A DNA stretch of 39,515 nt from an uncultured Clostridia bacterium (GTDB taxonomy: Bacteria; Bacillota; Clostridia; Christensenellales; Borkfalkiaceae). Positions 8,965-15,880 of this stretch are shown here, piece by piece (the first letter of the stretch is position 1; each line of letters opens with the position of its first letter). A program made the translations under genes and the position numbers. The stretch spans positions 36,649-76,163 of the forward strand of contig CAJFTM010000009.1 of assembly GCA_904419945.1 (NCBI GenBank), in the 5' to 3' direction. The notes under the pieces were generated by a model. That model worked only from the letters and a program-made list of their open reading frames with translations. It was not told where the DNA came from and did not search any database.

Positions 8965-10377
8965 TCACACCGCAAATTTTTGGCGGGAGCGCAGCGCGTT
9001 CCACAGGATGAGCATGGCGGCGGAGCCGACGCAGCTTGCCGCGAGGTAGATGCCGCCGACCAGGTCTTCGACGGTATAGGTGCGCACTTCAACGACCGTG
9101 TATACGCCTTCACTTTCTGTAAAGCGGTACTGCACGTCGACGGGGATGGATACCATGCCGCCCAGGCCCATATCCCCGTAGCGCACGCTGTACACCTCTC
9201 GGCCGTCCGCCGTGTAGCCGAGGAAGGGGGCGGAAAGGATGAACTGCGAGATCTGCACGTCGGAGGAAATCGTGCTTTCTCCCCCTTCGGGGAGGGAGGC
9301 CTCACTGTCGGAAGCGAAGATCCAGGCTTCGTTTTCCAGCCTCTGCGCCCAGAACCCGCTGCCGACGGGCGTCAGGACCTCTTCATTTATGTCGCTCAAA
9401 TCGAGCACATATTCGCCCGCGGGGATATCGGTATCGAGATGGAGATTGTACTCTTCCTCCCATACGAGGGTGTGCATATGTGTGAGGACTTCCTGCGCGC
9501 TTCCCGAAACGAGGGGAGTGCTCACGGTCGGGTGGGCGGGGACGAGGATGCAGGCGGCGATCAGCAGGGCGGCCGCCACGGTTCCGCCGACCGAAAAGAG
9601 GCGTACGGCGAGCTTTTTGTCTCGCAGGGCGTCCCGCTGCGCCGCTCCCTCCGCCATTGTCGCCGCGCGGCGCGCCTCAATGCCCGCCGTCAGTGCGTAC
9701 GCCGCCAGCGCGCACAGGAGCAGGATGCCCGCCGTCAGCGTGCCGCCTGCAAAGTTGTTATCGTTTGCGAGCAGCAGCAGAAAGTAGAGGCCGCCCTCTG
9801 CAAAGAAACAGGTCAGAATGATGCGCAGCGCGCGGAAAAATTTTTGTTCGGCGGCGAGGGCGAAGCGGGGATCCTCCGCTGCGTCCGCCAGCCCCGCGCG
9901 CAGGGCGAGCAGCAGGACGATCGATCCGACATGCGCCGCTGCGCCAACAGCCAGCAGCACGAAGGAGGCGATCTCCCCGTCGTCGACGGAGAGGAGGAAT
10001 GCCGCGATCAGTACGAGCAGCAGCCCGCCCGCCGCGACGCCGTAGGCGATGTACGTCTTCGCGGAGAAGGAGGCGAGGCGGCGCCGTTGCAGAGCCCGCT
10101 TAGCCCGCTGCGCCTGTTCCTCCTTTTTGGCCTGTTCTTCGGGCGAGAGGGGGATTTCTTCCCGTTTTGTCCGTTCGCCGCGCAGGATCTCGTCCACCGT
10201 CACGCCGTACAGGTCGGCGAGTGCGGGCAGGTATAAAATATCGGGCGAGGAGCGATCCGTCTCCCATTTGGATAAGGTGCGGTTAGAGATGCCGAGCTTG
10301 TCGGCAACTTCCTCCTGCGTGTAGCCGTGCGCCTTGCGCTGTGTGGCGAGGAAGGCGCCGATGGTCTGTCTGGTCAT
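8965..10377 (-). CDS. XRE-family HTH protein fused to a multi-pass membrane domain
   Basis: A 470-residue protein. Residues 1-65 are a Cro/C1-type HTH (IGAFLATQRKAHGYTQEE, then ADKLGISNRTLSKWETDRSSPDILYLP split by the recognition helix), followed by a Glu/Lys/Arg-rich linker. Then come about six membrane segments (roughly 100-155, 185-245, 270-290 and one near 445-465) and an extracytoplasmic stretch of about 140 residues between the last two. HTH-membrane fusions like this are common in Firmicutes and are presumed to link DNA binding to an envelope signal; the target is unknown. The start is ATG at 10377, with AAGGAGA 12 nt upstream and a promoter of its own. It is divergent from the aquaporin and convergent with the BspA-like gene. 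Confidence 0.82.
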   Translation of the reverse strand: MTRQTIGAFLATQRKAHGYTQEEVADKLGISNRTLSKWETDRSSPDILYLPALADLYGVTVDEILRGERTKREEIPLSPEEQAKKEEQAQRAKRALQRRRLASFSAKTYIAYGVAAGGLLLVLIAAFLLSVDDGEIASFVLLAVGAAAHVGSIVLLLALRAGLADAAEDPRFALAAEQKFFRALRIILTCFFAEGGLYFLLLLANDNNFAGGTLTAGILLLCALAAYALTAGIEARRAATMAEGAAQRDALRDKKLAVRLFSVGGTVAAALLIAACILVPAHPTVSTPLVSGSAQEVLTHMHTLVWEEEYNLHLDTDIPAGEYVLDLSDINEEVLTPVGSGFWAQRLENEAWIFASDSEASLPEGGESTISSDVQISQFILSAPFLGYTADGREVYSVRYGDMGLGGMVSIPVDVQYRFTESEGVYTVVEVRTYTVEDLVGGIYLAASCVGSAAMLILWNALRSRQKFAV

Positions 10378-10414
10378 AGGTGCAAGTGTCTCCTTTTTCG
10401 GTGTTTGCGCCCTT

Positions 10415-10443
10415 ATTCTACTCCGCGCCGAGCGGAAAGGCAA
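10415..10443 (-). promoter_or_regulatory. Promoter of the XRE/membrane gene
   Basis: On the minus strand: -35 TTGCCT (10443-10438), 17-bp spacer, -10 TAGAAT (10420-10415), giving a leader of about 30 nt. It lies back to back with the aquaporin promoter. Confidence 0.7.
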
Positions 10444-10511
10444 GGAATTTTTTGCAGAATCGCTCTCCGCGGCGGAGAATTTGCCCCTTTTGCGCAACGC
10501 TCGCGCAGAAG

Positions 10512-10540
10512 TTGACAAACGCCGCCCGCGCGTCTATAAT
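10512..10540 (+). promoter_or_regulatory. Perfect-consensus sigma-A promoter of the aquaporin gene
   Basis: TTGACA (10512-10517), 17-bp spacer, TATAAT (10535-10540): both hexamers match consensus exactly. Confidence 0.9.
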
Positions 10541-10605
10541 AAATAAGGAACAAGCGGCGGTCCTGCGGGCCTTTGGCGCGCGGCCGGCCGCATCGGAGGT
10601 TTTTT

Positions 10606-11319
10606 ATGGAAGAAATGAAAAAGTATCTGGCGGAGGCGGTCGGCACCATGCTGCTGGTCGTGTTCGGCTGCGGCGTCGCGGTCGCGACGGGCTGCACGGG
10701 CAACGACGGCATCGTCGCCACCGCGCTCGCCTTCGGCCTGGTCATCGTGGCGCTCGCCTATTCGATCGGCAACGTGTCCGGCTGTCACGTCAACCCCGCC
10801 GTCTCGCTCGCGATGCTCATCAATAAAAAGATCACTGTGCGCGAGTTCCTTGGGTATGTGATCGGTCAGGTGATCGGCGCGATCGTGGGCGCTGCCGTCG
10901 TGGGGCTGCTGTTCGGGTCGTTTACAAACCTCGGCGGCAACGCGGTGCAGAGCGACGTGGTCGCGGCGTACGGCGAAGGCGGCGGGCTCGTCATCGGCCT
11001 CGTCGCGGAGATCGTCCTCTCCTTTGCCTTCGTGCTCGCCATCCTCGGCGTCACGTCCAAGACGGAGAACAAGGCGGTCACGGGCGTGGTGATCGGGCTT
11101 TCGCTCACCCTCGTACATCTTCTGGGGATCCGCCTGACGGGTACGTCGGTCAACCCCGCGCGCTCGCTGGGTCCGGCGCTGCTGCAGATGATCGGCGGAG
11201 ACTTTACCGCGATCTCGCAGATCTGGATCTTCATCGTCGGCCCTCTGGCGGGCGCGGCGCTCGCGGCGGTGCTGTACCGCTGGCTCGCCTCCCGCAAGGA
11301 AGGGGAAGAACAGACATAA
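10606..11319 (+). CDS. MIP-family aquaporin (AqpZ-like water channel)
   Basis: A 237-residue six-helix channel protein of the inner membrane. Both half-helix NPA motifs are present: GCHVNPAVSLAM near residue 65 and GTSVNPARSLGPAL near 185. The Arg following the second NPA is the selectivity-filter arginine. The NPARSLGP context and the lack of the Asp and extra loops of glycerol facilitators favour a water channel over GlpF. Start ATG 10606 has CGGAGGT at 10594-10600. Monocistronic, from a perfect-consensus promoter, so probably highly expressed; the promoter faces away from that of the XRE/membrane regulator, which might control it. Confidence 0.92.
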   Translation: MEEMKKYLAEAVGTMLLVVFGCGVAVATGCTGNDGIVATALAFGLVIVALAYSIGNVSGCHVNPAVSLAMLINKKITVREFLGYVIGQVIGAIVGAAVVGLLFGSFTNLGGNAVQSDVVAAYGEGGGLVIGLVAEIVLSFAFVLAILGVTSKTENKAVTGVVIGLSLTLVHLLGIRLTGTSVNPARSLGPALLQMIGGDFTAISQIWIFIVGPLAGAALAAVLYRWLASRKEGEEQT

Positions 11320-11337
11320 ACGCGTTCTCGCAAAGAG

Positions 11338-11370
11338 CGGGGCGACAGAGTTTTCTCTGTCGCCCCGTTT
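11338..11370 (+). terminator. Terminator of the aquaporin gene
   Basis: Perfect 13-bp stem (11338-11350 with 11355-11367), loop TTTT, then TTTGT. The T-tract is short. Confidence 0.75.
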
Positions 11371-11450
11371 GTCGCTTATGGCGGGTTTTTCTTCGGGTGT
11401 GCCGCGGGGCGGGCGCCGATGCCGCGCCGGCGGCACGCGGTTTGTCGGCC

Positions 11451-12854
11451 TCAGTGTTTGCCGTTCCAGCAATAGGTGCAGCACTTGCAGGCGGGCATAC
11501 CCGTCGCGCCCAGCATATCGTCCAGGCGGTGGTAGCGCAGCGAGGTGAAGTGCAGGTCCGCGCGGATCTTTTCCACCATCGCGGCGTACTCGGCGGAATC
11601 GGGGTCGGTATAGACCGCCAGCCGTTCGGGCGTGACCTCGCCCTCCAGCTCGGCGATCTTGCGCCGTGCGATCAGCTCCATCTCGGTGGTGGAGCGGGAG
11701 AAGTTCAGATACGGGCAGCCGTAGAGCAGGGGCGGGCAGGCGAGGCGGATGTGCAGCTCTTTGGCGCCCGTCCCGTACAGGAACTGCGCCGTGCCGCGCA
11801 GCTGGGTGCCGCGCACGAGAGAGTCGTCGATGAGCACCAGCCGCTTGCCGCGGATGAGGGAGGCGATGGGCACCAGCTTCATGTGCGCGATCAGATCGCG
11901 CTTGCTCTGCGTGGGCGGCATGAAGGAACGCGGCCAGGTCGGCGTATATTTGACGAAGGGCCGCGCAAGGTGGATCCCCGAGCGGTTGGCGTAGCCCACG
12001 GCGTGCGCCGAGCCGGAGTCGGGCAGGCCCGCCACGCTGTCGGCGGAGACGTCGTCCCGGCGGGCGAGCGCGTCGCCGCAGCGGTAGCGCATCTCCTCCA
12101 CGTTCAGCCCCTCGTAACAGGAGGCGGGGTAGCCGTAATAGATCCAGAGGAAGGTGCAGATCTTCGTCTCGCCTTCGGGCGGGCAGATGACCTGCGCGCC
12201 CTCGGGCGTCAGAAACACGATCTCGCCCGGGCCGAGCTCGCGGTCGGGCTCGTAGCCGAGGTTGAGGTAGGCAAAGGATTCAAAGGTGACGCAGCACGCG
12301 TCCGCCTTTTTCCCCAGCACGGCGGGGGTGCGGCCCATGCGGTCGCGCGCGACGTAGATGCCGTTCGGGACGAGGATGAGGATGGACATCGAGCCGTCGA
12401 TCACGCTCTGCGCGTAGCGGATGCCGTCGGGGATGTTGTCCCGCCGGTTGATGAGCGCCGCCACCAGTTCGGTCGCGTTGATGCTGCCGCCGCTCATTTC
12501 GAGGAAGTGCGTCGTGCCCGCGTCAAACTCGTCGCGCACGAGCGCGTCCATGTTGTTGATGCGCCCGACCGTCGCGATGGCGAAGTTGCCCAGGTGCGAG
12601 CGCACCAGCAGGGGCTGCGGCTCGCTGTCGGAGATACAGCCGATGCCGACGTTCCCGTGCATTTCCAAAAAGTCGCGCTCGAATTTGGTGCGGAAGGGGG
12701 AATTTTCGATGTTGTGGATGGCGCGGTCGAAGCCCTTCTCGCCGTAGACGGCCATGCCGCCGCGGCGGGTGCCGAGGTGCGAGTGGTAGTCGGTCCCGAA
12801 GAACAGGTCGAATACACAGTCTTGTTTGGAAGCTACGCCGAAGAAACCGCTCAA
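11451..12854 (-). CDS. PurF-like amidophosphoribosyltransferase paralogue lacking glutaminase residues
   Basis: A 467-residue protein with the layout of PurF: an N-terminal Ntn-type glutaminase-like domain (1-~225) and a C-terminal phosphoribosyltransferase domain. The PRPP loop is intact (LVLIDDSLVRGTQLRGTA). In true PurF, Cys follows the initiator Met and is the glutaminase nucleophile; here the N-terminus reads MSGFFGVASKQD, with Ser. The Arg of GHxRYST is replaced (GIGCISDSEPQP) and the oxyanion Asn of HNGN by Val (ATVGRINN). It should therefore not release ammonia from glutamine. A CKCCTYCWNGKH tail ends the protein. Start is TTG 12854 with GGGAGG 12 nt before; the longer open frame has no ribosome site. 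The role may be ammonia-dependent, or transfer of another group to PRPP. Confidence 0.82.
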   Translation of the reverse strand: MSGFFGVASKQDCVFDLFFGTDYHSHLGTRRGGMAVYGEKGFDRAIHNIENSPFRTKFERDFLEMHGNVGIGCISDSEPQPLLVRSHLGNFAIATVGRINNMDALVRDEFDAGTTHFLEMSGGSINATELVAALINRRDNIPDGIRYAQSVIDGSMSILILVPNGIYVARDRMGRTPAVLGKKADACCVTFESFAYLNLGYEPDRELGPGEIVFLTPEGAQVICPPEGETKICTFLWIYYGYPASCYEGLNVEEMRYRCGDALARRDDVSADSVAGLPDSGSAHAVGYANRSGIHLARPFVKYTPTWPRSFMPPTQSKRDLIAHMKLVPIASLIRGKRLVLIDDSLVRGTQLRGTAQFLYGTGAKELHIRLACPPLLYGCPYLNFSRSTTEMELIARRKIAELEGEVTPERLAVYTDPDSAEYAAMVEKIRADLHFTSLRYHRLDDMLGATGMPACKCCTYCWNGKH

Positions 12855-12926
12855 AGTATGTTTGCCTCCCGGTATGTTTTTCTTTGGTTGCCTGCCGCGC
12901 CCGCGGCGCGGAAAGAAGACGCCATT

Positions 12927-12955
12927 AGTATAGCACAAATGCGCGCGGTTGTCAG
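12927..12955 (-). promoter_or_regulatory. Promoter of the PurF-like gene
   Basis: On the minus strand: -35 CTGACA (12955-12950), 17-bp spacer ending in TGC, -10 TATACT (12932-12927). Confidence 0.78.
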
Positions 12956-13068
12956 CCGTTTTGAACCGTTTCCCTTCAAAACGCCGCCCCTCGCCCATAA
13001 AATTTTCTGCTGCGGCGGGAGCGGCGCGGCATGCTTTGCGGTTATGTATGGCAATTCAAAACAGATAT

Positions 13069-13097
13069 TTGACAAACCTGTTCAACCGCTTTATAAT
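13069..13097 (+). promoter_or_regulatory. Perfect-consensus promoter of the flavodoxin-like/AKR/ECF transcription unit
   Basis: TTGACA (13069-13074), 17-bp spacer, TATAAT (13092-13097). The 5' leader carries a 7-bp GC hairpin (13112-13118 with 13125-13131) ahead of the ribosome site. Confidence 0.9.
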
Positions 13098-13160
13098 AAT
13101 GATAAGGGATCGGGCGGCCGATGCGCCGCCCGCAAGCGATCATATCGGGAGGAGATCATC

Positions 13161-13778
13161 ATGAAAGTTTTATTGGTCAACGGAAGTTCGCGCGAAGCGG
13201 GGTGCACGGCAGCGGCGCTCGCCGAGGTCGAGCGCGCCCTGCACGAGGAGGGGATCGAAACGGAGCGGTTTTTTATCGGCAACAAGCCGCTGCCCGACTG
13301 CATTGCCTGCGGCAAATGCCGCGAAACGGGCCGCTGCGTCTTTGAGGATGCCGCCAACATTCTGTCGGAAAAGGCCGCTTCCTGCGATGGATTTGTTTTC
13401 GGCTCGCCCGTCTATTACGCGCACCCGAGCGCGCGCCTGCTCGCGGTAATGGACCGCGCCTTCTATTCGGGCGGCCGCAACTTCATGTTCAAGCCCGCGG
13501 CAGCGGTGCTCAGCGCCCGCCGCGCCGGCCAGCCCGCTTCTATGGACGTCATCAACAAGCATTTTTCCATCTGCTCGATGCCCATCGTTTCGTCCACATA
13601 TTGGAATCACGTCTTCGGAAATACGCCCGAAGAGGTGCAGCAGGACAAGGAGGGGCTGATGACGATGTATAATCTCGGCAAAAATATGGCATGGCTGCTG
13701 CGCTGCATCGAGCTGGGCAAGGAAAACGGCATCCCGGCGCCGCACAACGAAAAAATCAAGACAAATTTTGCGCGCTGA
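13161..13778 (+). CDS. Flavodoxin-fold NAD(P)H-dependent FMN oxidoreductase
   Basis: A 205-residue cytoplasmic flavoprotein of the NADPH-dependent FMN reductase group. The FMN phosphate loop is LLVNGSSREAGCTAAAL (residues 4-20), the second flavin loop is FGSPVYYAHPSARL, and between them is the cysteine cluster CIACGKCRETGRC (CxxCxxC then C). That cluster is common in clostridial members and may bind an Fe-S cluster or act in redox; no physiological substrate can be assigned. GGGAGGA at 13148-13154 sets the ATG. It is first in an operon with an aldo-keto reductase 20 bp downstream, so the two may hand electrons to a shared carbonyl substrate (inference). Confidence 0.87.
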   Translation: MKVLLVNGSSREAGCTAAALAEVERALHEEGIETERFFIGNKPLPDCIACGKCRETGRCVFEDAANILSEKAASCDGFVFGSPVYYAHPSARLLAVMDRAFYSGGRNFMFKPAAAVLSARRAGQPASMDVINKHFSICSMPIVSSTYWNHVFGNTPEEVQQDKEGLMTMYNLGKNMAWLLRCIELGKENGIPAPHNEKIKTNFAR

Positions 13779-13798
13779 TCGCACAGGAGGAGATCGCC

Positions 13799-14938
13799 AT
13801 GATCTATAAGCAGTTTCAAGATCAAAAACTGTCCGCTCTCGGGTTCGGGTGCATGCGCCTGCCCGTCAGGGGCGGCGTGTATGCGGATATCGACGAGGCC
13901 GCCGTCTCTGAAATGGTCGCCTATGCGATGGCGCACGGCGTCAACTATTATGACACGGCTTGGGGCTACCATGACGGCATGTCTGAAACGGTGATGGGGA
14001 AAGTGCTTTCCGCCTACCCGCGCGAGAGTTTTTTCCTCGCCTCCAAATTCCCCGGGTATGACCTTTCCAATATGGGAAAGGCGGAGGAGATCTTCGAGAA
14101 GCAGCTGGAAAAGTGCGGCGTCGAGTACTTCGACTTCTACCTCTTCCACAACGTCTGCGAGATGAACATCGACGCCTACCTCGACGACGCTCGCTACGGC
14201 ACCTATACATACCTCAAAAAGCAGAAGGAAAACGGCCGGATCCGCCACCTCGGCTTTTCGGCGCACGGCGCGTACTCCGTCATCGAGCGCTTCCTCCAAG
14301 CATACGGCAGGGACATGGAGTTCTGCCAGCTGCAGCTCAATTATCTCGATTGGACCTTTCAGGACGCCAAAGCCAAGGTGGAGCTGGCGCGCAGTTACGG
14401 CCTGCCCGTGTGGGTAATGGAGCCGCTGCGCGGCGGAAAATTGGCGAGCCTGCCCGCCGATGCCGAGAGCAAGCTGAAGGCGCTCCGCCCGCAGGAGAGC
14501 ATCCCCGCCTGGGCGTTCCGCTTTTTGCAGACGGTGCCCGACGTGTGCGTGACCCTCTCGGGTATGTCCGACTTCGAGCAGGTCAAACAGAATATCGCCA
14601 CCTTTGAAGAGGACCTGCCGCTCAGCGAGCGGGAGTGGGATGCCCTGCAGGAGATCGCGCGGGAAATGACGGGCAAAAAGACGCTTCCCTGCACCGCCTG
14701 CCGCTACTGCACGAGCCATTGCCCCAAGGGGCTGGATATTCCGGAACTGATCAAGCTGTACAACGAGCACAGCTTTACGGGCGGCGGATTCATCGCTCCC
14801 ATGCGCATCGGCACCCTGCCCGAAGAAAAGCGCCCCGGCGCCTGCATCGGCTGCCGCAGCTGCGAGCGCGTCTGTCCGCAGCAGATCAAAATTTCGGAAA
14901 TGATGAAGGACTTTGCCGCCCGTTTGCAGCAGGGCTGA
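13799..14938 (+). CDS. Aldo-keto reductase with C-terminal double 4Fe-4S domain
   Basis: A 379-residue protein. The TIM-barrel aldo-keto reductase domain (1-~275) shows LGFGCMRLP, the catalytic NYYDTAWGYHDG (Asp, Tyr), the lysine in ASKFPG and the histidine in YLFHNV. The C-terminal part has two ferredoxin-type motifs: CTACRYCTSHCP (about 300) and CIGCRSCERVCP (about 348). AKR-ferredoxin fusions are typical of anaerobes and presumably pass electrons between Fe-S carriers and carbonyl substrates; the substrate is unknown. Start ATG 13799 has AGGAGG 8 nt upstream. Second gene of the operon. Confidence 0.92.
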   Translation: MIYKQFQDQKLSALGFGCMRLPVRGGVYADIDEAAVSEMVAYAMAHGVNYYDTAWGYHDGMSETVMGKVLSAYPRESFFLASKFPGYDLSNMGKAEEIFEKQLEKCGVEYFDFYLFHNVCEMNIDAYLDDARYGTYTYLKKQKENGRIRHLGFSAHGAYSVIERFLQAYGRDMEFCQLQLNYLDWTFQDAKAKVELARSYGLPVWVMEPLRGGKLASLPADAESKLKALRPQESIPAWAFRFLQTVPDVCVTLSGMSDFEQVKQNIATFEEDLPLSEREWDALQEIAREMTGKKTLPCTACRYCTSHCPKGLDIPELIKLYNEHSFTGGGFIAPMRIGTLPEEKRPGACIGCRSCERVCPQQIKISEMMKDFAARLQQG

Positions 14939-14984
14939 GCGCCGGCTCGTACGGGCAGAGGATCAAGGAAAAGGAGACAAAGAC

Positions 14985-15560
14985 ATGATCGAAAATATTC
15001 TGCAACAAAAAAATATGCGCACCGGCGCCCGCGTGACGGTCAAAACGGTGCTGTCCGTCGGCCTGATCGCGCTGGCGGTGCTGCTGCCGCAGCTCGTCCA
15101 CCTTGCGGCGGGGGCGGAGGGCGGCGCGCGCTGGCTGCCCATGTACTTGCCGGTGCTGCTCGCCGGCTGCCTGCTCGGCCCCGTTTGGGGGCTGGGCGTG
15201 GGCGTGCTCTCGCCGCTGTGCAGCTTTGCTTTGACCTCGCTGTGGGGAGAGGCGATGCCCGCCGCCGCGCGCCTGCCGTATATGGTCGCAGAGCTCGCCG
15301 TGTTTGCAGCCGTATCCGGCGCATTTTCGAAGAAGATCGCTTCCGACGCGCTTGCGGCCTTCCCCGCAGTGCTGCTCGCGCAGGTGTGCGGCCGCCTCGT
15401 ATTCCTCGCCCTCTCCGCTCTCTTTGCGGGCATCGGGCCGCTGACGGCGGCGTCTGCCTGGGCGCAGATCGAGGGCGGCCTCGTCGGGCTCGTCTTGCAG
15501 GCGGTGCTCGTGCCCTTCCTCGTCATCGGCGTGCGCGCCCTGCTCCGCCGCGACGAGTAA
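14985..15560 (+). CDS. ECF transporter S component (vitamin/cofactor-binding membrane subunit), substrate unknown
   Basis: A 191-residue, very hydrophobic protein with about six membrane segments. GARVTVKTVLSVGLIALAVLLPQ at the N-terminus (read as adjoining segments), a conserved-looking LLAGCLLGPVWGLGVGVLSPL and the MPAAARLPYMVAELAVF stretch resemble substrate-capture S components of energy-coupling-factor transporters. These borrow shared EcfA/EcfT modules, which are not encoded here. No riboswitch precedes it, so the vitamin cannot be named. ATG 14985 follows AAGGAGA at 14971-14977. Third gene of the operon; its link to the redox genes may mean that it imports a redox cofactor precursor (inference). 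Confidence 0.75.
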   Translation: MIENILQQKNMRTGARVTVKTVLSVGLIALAVLLPQLVHLAAGAEGGARWLPMYLPVLLAGCLLGPVWGLGVGVLSPLCSFALTSLWGEAMPAAARLPYMVAELAVFAAVSGAFSKKIASDALAAFPAVLLAQVCGRLVFLALSALFAGIGPLTAASAWAQIEGGLVGLVLQAVLVPFLVIGVRALLRRDE

Positions 15561-15588
15561 AAGCAAAAAAACGCCGTTTTTTGTAAAA

Positions 15589-15618
15589 GGGCGCCCTTCC
15601 CGTCAAGGAAGGGCGCCC
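15589..15618 (+). terminator. Hairpin terminator after the ECF S component gene
   Basis: Perfect 12-bp stem (15589-15600 with 15607-15618), loop CGTCAA, preceded by AAAA; only CTTG follows, so plus-strand termination may be imperfect. An A6/T6 tract pair just upstream (about 15565-15583) may contribute. Confidence 0.6.
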
Positions 15619-15655
15619 CTTGCCGTATTTCCGCGGCAAAAACGTCTGCAAAACC

Positions 15656-15684
15656 TTGCAATTTACTTCCCCTTGTGCTATACT
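15656..15684 (+). promoter_or_regulatory. Promoter of the structured RNA / BspA-like gene 2
   Basis: -35 TTGCAA (15656-15661), 17-bp spacer ending TGC, -10 TATACT (15679-15684) followed by GA. The predicted start at about 15690-15692 coincides with the first base of the hairpin below. Confidence 0.78.
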
Positions 15685-15689
15685 GAGCG

Positions 15690-15832
15690 TGCAACACAAA
15701 CTGAATCATCGCATAATGGGTACAAATAAGGCATTTTTGTATCTCTATTTTCCATTATGCGAAAGTTTGTGTTGCAACAATCGGAGATACGGTAATGCAG
15801 GGCGTGTCTTCGGTCGAAGGCACGCTTTTTTT
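15690..15832 (+). ncRNA. Candidate structured small RNA or attenuator leader with pseudoknot
   Basis: An unassigned transcript of about 140 nt is predicted between a promoter and a strong terminator. Its outer helix pairs 15690-15702 with 15764-15776 (13 bp). After an asymmetric internal loop (7 nt against 2) an inner helix pairs 15710-15719 with 15752-15761 (10 bp). The 32-nt apical region can form a small TACAAA/TTTGTA stem, or its GTATCTC (15739-15745) can pair with GAGATAC (15784-15790) outside the hairpin as a 7-bp pseudoknot; the two options exclude each other. It resembles no riboswitch or housekeeping RNA I can recognise by eye. It could be a stand-alone sRNA or a leader that controls the gene starting at 15881. 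Confidence 0.6.
15802..15832 (+). terminator. Strong intrinsic terminator of the candidate RNA
   Basis: Ten-pair stem (15802-15811 with 15816-15825, one G-U pair) with a 4-nt loop, then seven T. It lies 48 bp before the BspA-like gene 2 start, so that gene must be transcribed by read-through, by regulated antitermination or from an unseen promoter. Confidence 0.88.
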
Positions 15833-15880
15833 CGTTTATGCGGAAAAAGTTCCTGCAAATTTTGCAGAGGAGAAAGAGGA

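Noticed and set aside
11397-13160. Plus-strand frame opposite the PurF-like gene that joins the flavodoxin-like gene
   Set aside because: It would fuse antisense sequence through a promoter; ATG 13161 with GGGAGGA is the real start.
15690-15776. Inverted-repeat-bounded MITE
   Set aside because: No target-site duplication flanks the arms, and the helices are placed exactly at a promoter start, which fits RNA structure better.
15716-15880. In-frame 55-codon N-terminal extension of the second BspA-like protein starting inside the candidate RNA
   Set aside because: It has no ribosome site, crosses an intrinsic terminator and would bury the lipoprotein signal peptide. The open frame appears fortuitous.
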